Shown piece by piece: positions 5,225 to 8,390 of a DNA stretch of 8,390 nt. How positions within the stretch are numbered: position 1 is the first letter of the stretch; each line of letters starts with the position of its first letter. The stretch is from Bacillota bacterium. GTDB lineage: Bacteria > Bacillota > Clostridia > Oscillospirales > Oscillospiraceae. Below the pieces are notes generated by a model that was not told the origin of the DNA, searched no databases, and saw only the letters and a program-made list of their open reading frames with translations. The translations under genes and the position numbers were made by a program. The stretch is from assembly GCA_023395775.1 (NCBI GenBank), contig JAEWYA010000028.1, forward strand, positions 1 through 8,390, in the 5' to 3' direction.

Positions 5225-6982
5225 ATGTCCGAAGAGAATCAGTACACGTTTGAAAACGCGGCATACCGCAAAACTTATTGGCACACCTGCTCCCACGTTC
5301 TGGCTCAGGCCATGAAGCGCCTGCACCCGGAGGTGAAGCTGGCCATCGGCCCCTCGATCGACGAGGGCTTCTACTATGATATGGACTCCCCTTTCCCCTT
5401 TACCCCGGAGGTGCTGGAGGAAGTAGAGGCCGAGATGCGGAAAATCTGCAAGGAGAAGCTGAAGCTGGAGCGGTTTGAGCTGCCCCGGTCCGAGGCCATC
5501 AAGTTCATGCAGGATCAGGGCGAGCCCTATAAGGTGGAGCTGATCAACGATCTTCCGGAGGGCGTCACCATCTCCTTCTATAAGCAGGGCGAGTTCACCG
5601 ACCTGTGCGCCGGCCCCCATCTGGACTCCACCGGCCGCATCAAGGGCAACGGCATTAAACTGACCGCCTGCAACGCCGCCTATTGGCGCGGCGATTCCAA
5701 TCGCCAGACACTTCAGCGCATCTATGGCATCGCATTCCCCAAGAAAGAGGAGCTGGATGCTTATTTGGAGCGCATTGAGGAAGCTAAGAAGCGGGACCAC
5801 CGGAAGCTTGGCAAGGAGCTGGGCCTGTTTGCTTTCCGGGACGAAGCCCCCGGCTTCCCGTTCTACCTGCCCAAGGGCATGGTGCTGAAAAACACCCTGA
5901 TCGACTATTGGCGTCAGGTCCATAAGAAGTGGGATTATCTGGAAATCTCCACTCCGCAGATCATGAAGCGGACCCTGTGGGAGCCTTCCGGCCACTGGGA
6001 CCATTACAAGCAGAATATGTACACCACCGTTATCGACGAAGAAGACTTTGCCATCAAGCCCATGAACTGCCCCGGCAGCATTCTGGTCTATGACTTGGAG
6101 CCCCACTCCTATAAGGAACTGCCCCTGCGGTACGGCGAGCTGGGTCTGGTCCACCGCCATGAGTTGTCCGGCGCGCTCCACGGCATGTTCCGCGTCCGCT
6201 GCTTCACACAGGATGACGCCCACATTTTGCTGGCCAAGGATCAGATCAAGAGCGAGGTCATCCGCATTGCCCAGCTGTTCGACGAGGTTTACAGTCTCTT
6301 TGGCCTGCCCTACAAGATCGAGCTTTCCACCATGCCGGATGATCACATCGGTTCCAAGGAAGATTGGGATATCGCAACAGCCGCACTGGCGGACGCCATC
6401 ACCAGCATCGGCAAGACCTATGAGGTCAACGAGGGCGACGGCGCGTTCTACGGACCGAAGCTGGACTTCCACATTCAGGATTCACTGGGACGGACATGGC
6501 AGTGCGGTACCATTCAGCTGGACTATCAGTTGCCCGGCCGTTTCAATCTGGAATACACCGGAACCGACGGCGAAAAGCACTGCCCTGTTATGATTCACCG
6601 CGTGGTGTTTGGTTCCATTGAGCGCTTTATCGGCGTCATCACCGAGCATTTTGCCGGCGCGTTCCCCACCTGGCTCAGCCCCGTGCAGGTCAAGATTTTG
6701 ACCATCACCGAGCGGGCGGACGAGTACGCGAAGAAGGTGGCCGCCGCGCTGAACGCACAGGGGTTCCGGGTGGAGCTGGATCTGCGCAATGAGAAGATTG
6801 GAAAGAAGATCCGCGAGGCGCAGCTTGAAAAGGACCCCTATATGCTGGTTCTGGGCGACAAGGAGGCCGAGAGCGGCCAGGTGGCCGTCCGTCACCGGGC
6901 CGACGGCGATCTGGGCGTCATGAGTCTGGACGCGTTCACCGCGCAGCTCAAGGAGCTGGTGGACAGCAGGTCCATTAAGTAA
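5225..6982 (+). CDS. thrS: Threonine--tRNA ligase (ThrRS) lacking the TGS domain
   Basis: Class II aminoacyl-tRNA synthetase that charges tRNA-Thr with threonine in the cytoplasm. The 585 residues start directly at the editing domain; about 53 residues corresponding to the usual N-terminal TGS domain of 640-residue enzymes are absent. Editing-site residues are present: H20-x3-H24, and C128 and H132 in DLCAGPH, equivalent to E. coli H73, H77, C182 and H186. The catalytic domain keeps the zinc ligands C282 (MNCPG), H333 (QDDAH) and H458 (MIHRV), matching E. coli C334, H385 and H511 at a constant offset of 52-53. Motif 2 (RHELSGALHGMFRVRCF) and motif 3 (HRVVFGSIERF) are intact, followed by the anticodon-binding domain with LDLRNEKIGKKIREA. 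ATG 5225 follows AAGGAGG (5211-5217) at 7 bases, and the T-box leader precedes it, so the short start is genuine. Expression is expected to rise when tRNA-Thr is uncharged. Confidence 0.97.
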   Translation: MSEENQYTFENAAYRKTYWHTCSHVLAQAMKRLHPEVKLAIGPSIDEGFYYDMDSPFPFTPEVLEEVEAEMRKICKEKLKLERFELPRSEAIKFMQDQGEPYKVELINDLPEGVTISFYKQGEFTDLCAGPHLDSTGRIKGNGIKLTACNAAYWRGDSNRQTLQRIYGIAFPKKEELDAYLERIEEAKKRDHRKLGKELGLFAFRDEAPGFPFYLPKGMVLKNTLIDYWRQVHKKWDYLEISTPQIMKRTLWEPSGHWDHYKQNMYTTVIDEEDFAIKPMNCPGSILVYDLEPHSYKELPLRYGELGLVHRHELSGALHGMFRVRCFTQDDAHILLAKDQIKSEVIRIAQLFDEVYSLFGLPYKIELSTMPDDHIGSKEDWDIATAALADAITSIGKTYEVNEGDGAFYGPKLDFHIQDSLGRTWQCGTIQLDYQLPGRFNLEYTGTDGEKHCPVMIHRVVFGSIERFIGVITEHFAGAFPTWLSPVQVKILTITERADEYAKKVAAALNAQGFRVELDLRNEKIGKKIREAQLEKDPYMLVLGDKEAESGQVAVRHRADGDLGVMSLDAFTAQLKELVDSRSIK

Positions 6983-6994
6983 GCAAACAGAGAA

Positions 6995-7028
6995 GGACGC
7001 CGCGCCCGCCAAAACGGACGCGGCGTCC
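6995..7028 (+). repeat. Strong hairpin after thrS (terminator-like, no T run)
   Basis: GGACGCCGCG (6995-7004) and CGCGGCGTCC (7019-7028) form a perfect 10-bp GC-rich stem with a 14-base loop, 12 bases after the thrS stop. The following bases are TGAAAAATATG, so the U tract of an intrinsic terminator is missing. It may end transcription inefficiently, or act as a 3'-end stabiliser or Rho-related hairpin. Confidence 0.6.
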
Positions 7029-7087
7029 TGAAAAATATGGACGCTTGCACGGTATTGTAAAAATTACCGGAAACCCGAGAAAAAATT

Positions 7088-7105
7088 ACGCAAAAGCTGT
7101 TGCGT
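7088..7105 (+). promoter_or_regulatory. Operator-like palindrome upstream of pyc
   Basis: ACGCAA (7088-7093), a 6-base spacer and TTGCGT (7100-7105) form a perfect 18-base dyad about 33 bases upstream of the -35 box. The size suits a dimeric regulator, but I do not recognise the binding family. Confidence 0.35.
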
Positions 7106-7117
7106 TTCCTGAATTGC

Positions 7118-7136
7118 GGAAAATTGGTGAATTTCC
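7118..7136 (+). promoter_or_regulatory. Imperfect inverted repeat abutting the pyc -35 box
   Basis: GGAAAATT (7118-7125), GGTG, AATTTCC (7130-7136): an inverted repeat with one extra A in the left arm, ending one base before the -35 hexamer. Its position fits an operator, but the regulator is unknown and AT-rich chance pairing is possible. Confidence 0.3.
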
Positions 7137-7137
7137 G

Positions 7138-7166
7138 TTGCAGTGAACTTTGCGCGGGAGTATACT
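7138..7166 (+). promoter_or_regulatory. Sigma-A promoter of pyc
   Basis: TTGCAG (7138-7143), a 17-base spacer and TATACT (7161-7166). A start near 7173 would give a leader of about 90 bases containing two CCGCGG repeats and a hairpin before the ribosome binding site. Confidence 0.75.
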
Positions 7167-7174
7167 GTGAAAGG

Positions 7175-7206
7175 TAAAAATCCGCGGCCGCATGTAAAAT
7201 CCGCGG
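7175..7206 (+). repeat. Paired AAAATCCGCGG direct repeat in the pyc leader
   Basis: AAAATCCGCGG occurs twice, ending at 7187 and 7206, 19 bases apart. Each copy contains the self-complementary CCGCGG, so the two can pair with each other as a 6-bp stem. No known riboswitch fold is recognised. Confidence 0.45.
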
Positions 7207-7229
7207 TATTTTCAGAGCGCAAAAGCGGT

Positions 7230-7248
7230 CCCGCGCATGAAACGCGGG
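7230..7248 (+). repeat. Small hairpin next to the pyc ribosome binding site
   Basis: CCCGCG (7230-7235) pairs CGCGGG (7243-7248) around CATGAAA. The stem ends three bases before the AAGGAAGG ribosome binding site (7251-7258), so it could modulate ribosome access. No regulator is evident. Confidence 0.4.
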
Positions 7249-7264
7249 GAAAGGAAGGAAAACC

Positions 7265-8390
7265 ATGAGCAGAGAGTTTAAAAAGGTGCTGGTGGCTAAC
7301 CGCGGCGAAATCGCCATGCGCGTGTTCCGCGCGTGCCACGATCTGGGTTTGCAGACTATCGCCATCTATTCCAACGAGGATATGTATGGCCTATTCCGCA
7401 CGGCGGCTGACGAATCCTATCTGATCGGTGAAAATGAAAGCCCGCTGGGGGCCTATCTGGACATTCCCCGCATCATAGAGCTTGCCAAAAAACACGGTGC
7501 GGACGCGATCCACCCCGGCTATGGCTTTTTGAGCGAGAACGGCGATTTTGCCCGGGCCTGCGAGGAGGCGGGGATCAAGTTTATCGGCCCCAGCTCCAAG
7601 GTTCTAGACATGATGGGCGACAAGCTGTCCGCCAAGGCCCTTGCCATCGAGTGCGGGGTTCCCACAACCCCCGGCACCAAGGATCCCATTTCCGATCGTC
7701 AGGCGGCCCAGAAGCTGGCGATGGAGTTCGGCTTCCCGGTGATATTGAAGGCCGCCGCGGGCGGCGGCGGGCGCGGCATGCGCCGGTGCGACACCGTGGA
7801 AGAGGTGGGCGTCAATTATGATTTGGTGAAGTCCGAGGCGAAAAAGGCCTTTGGCAACGACGATATTTTTATGGAGAAATTCCTCGTCCAGCCCAAGCAC
7901 ATCGAGGTGCAGGTTCTGGGCGACGAATACGGCAATGTGGTCCATCTCTATGAGCGGGATTGTTCCCTCCAGCGCCGGTATCAGAAGGTGGTGGAGTTCA
8001 CCCCGGCTTTCTCCGTATCCCAAAAGATACGGGAGGAACTGTACGAGGACGCGGTGAAGATCGCCAAGCACGTGGGCTATACCAATGCCGGCACGCTGGA
8101 ATTTCTGGTGGACAACGAGGGACATCACTATTTCATTGAGATGAACCCCCGCATCCAGGTGGAGCACACCGTCACCGAAATGGTCACCGGCGTGGACCTG
8201 GTCCGCTCCCAGATTCTGATTGCCGAGGGCTGCCCCCTCAGCGATCCGCAGATCGGCGTCGGAAAGCAGTCCGACGTCCGCCAGAACGGCTATGCCATCC
8301 AGTGCCGCGTCACCACCGAGGATCCGGCCAACAGCTTTGCCCCCGACACCGGGAAGATCACGGCCTACCGCTCCGGCGGCGGCTTTGGCG
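7265..8390 (+). CDS. pyc: Pyruvate carboxylase, N-terminal biotin carboxylase part (3'-truncated by window)
   Basis: Biotin-dependent enzyme that makes oxaloacetate from pyruvate, bicarbonate and ATP (anaplerosis). The first 375 codons are visible and cover most of the biotin carboxylase domain. They show KVLVANRGEIAMRVFRAC near the start, HPGYGFLSEN, the glycine-rich ATP loop AGGGGRGM (165-172), ERDCSLQRRYQKVVE from E230, and the active-site strand EMNPRIQVEHT (292-302). The stretch YAIQCRVTTEDPANSFAPD followed by AYRSGGGFG is characteristic of pyruvate carboxylase rather than the separate acetyl-CoA carboxylase subunit AccC, and PKHIEVQVLGD..GNVVHLYERDC agrees. The carboxyltransferase and biotin carrier domains would lie beyond the window; if the gene ended early it could instead be the A subunit of a split enzyme. 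ATG 7265 follows AAGGAAGG at 7251-7258. Confidence 0.92.
   Translation, partial: MSREFKKVLVANRGEIAMRVFRACHDLGLQTIAIYSNEDMYGLFRTAADESYLIGENESPLGAYLDIPRIIELAKKHGADAIHPGYGFLSENGDFARACEEAGIKFIGPSSKVLDMMGDKLSAKALAIECGVPTTPGTKDPISDRQAAQKLAMEFGFPVILKAAAGGGGRGMRRCDTVEEVGVNYDLVKSEAKKAFGNDDIFMEKFLVQPKHIEVQVLGDEYGNVVHLYERDCSLQRRYQKVVEFTPAFSVSQKIREELYEDAVKIAKHVGYTNAGTLEFLVDNEGHHYFIEMNPRIQVEHTVTEMVTGVDLVRSQILIAEGCPLSDPQIGVGKQSDVRQNGYAIQCRVTTEDPANSFAPDTGKITAYRSGGGFG

Noticed and set aside
5198..6472. Long open frame on the - strand (424 codons) opposite thrS
   Set aside because: It lies antisense to a fully conserved ThrRS and its residues match no family I know; GC-rich codon structure commonly produces such shadow frames.
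7237..7281. Possible 14-codon upstream frame overlapping the pyc start
   Set aside because: Its ATG sits in a hairpin loop with no Shine-Dalgarno before it, so translation is unlikely.

Overview
The window looks like chromosomal core and near-core DNA from a GC-rich member of the Clostridia, most likely an Oscillospiraceae-type gut anaerobe (Oscillibacter/Flavonifractor-like). The reasons are AGGAGG-type ribosome binding sites, a Gram-positive T-box in front of thrS, a flavodoxin-ferredoxin fusion of a type common in anaerobic Firmicutes, and the mix of families present. This placement is inferred from sequence style; no 16S or taxonomic marker is present. All genes read on the + strand.

Region 1 (1-2899) is one apparent transcription unit: the 3' two thirds of a ClpC/ClpE-like AAA+ unfoldase, a 69-residue cysteine-rich protein of unknown function, and a flavodoxin plus 2[4Fe-4S] ferredoxin fusion protein. 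A strong intrinsic terminator ends it at 2865-2899. Region 2 (2900-4080) holds a P-loop ATPase of the PRK06851 type, built from two repeats of which only the first keeps its Walker A motif.

Region 3 (4081-6982) is centred on threonine tRNA. It contains trmO (methylation of t6A37, known in E. coli to act on tRNA-Thr) under a good sigma-A promoter. A second strong promoter follows, then a complete threonyl T-box riboswitch with a readable ACC specifier, UGGN bulge, antiterminator and terminator. The last gene is thrS, encoding a ThrRS that lacks the N-terminal TGS domain. Region 4 (6983-8390) contains a hairpin, an intergenic stretch rich in inverted repeats, a good sigma-A promoter, and the first 375 codons of pyruvate carboxylase, which runs off the window.

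I found no mobile element, CRISPR array, rRNA or tRNA gene, and no clearly new multi-gene system. The points most worth following are the trmO / T-box / thrS arrangement around one tRNA, the non-canonical specifier loop of that T-box, the ATPase with a decayed second nucleotide site, and the small cysteine-rich protein between an unfoldase and an iron-sulfur flavoprotein.
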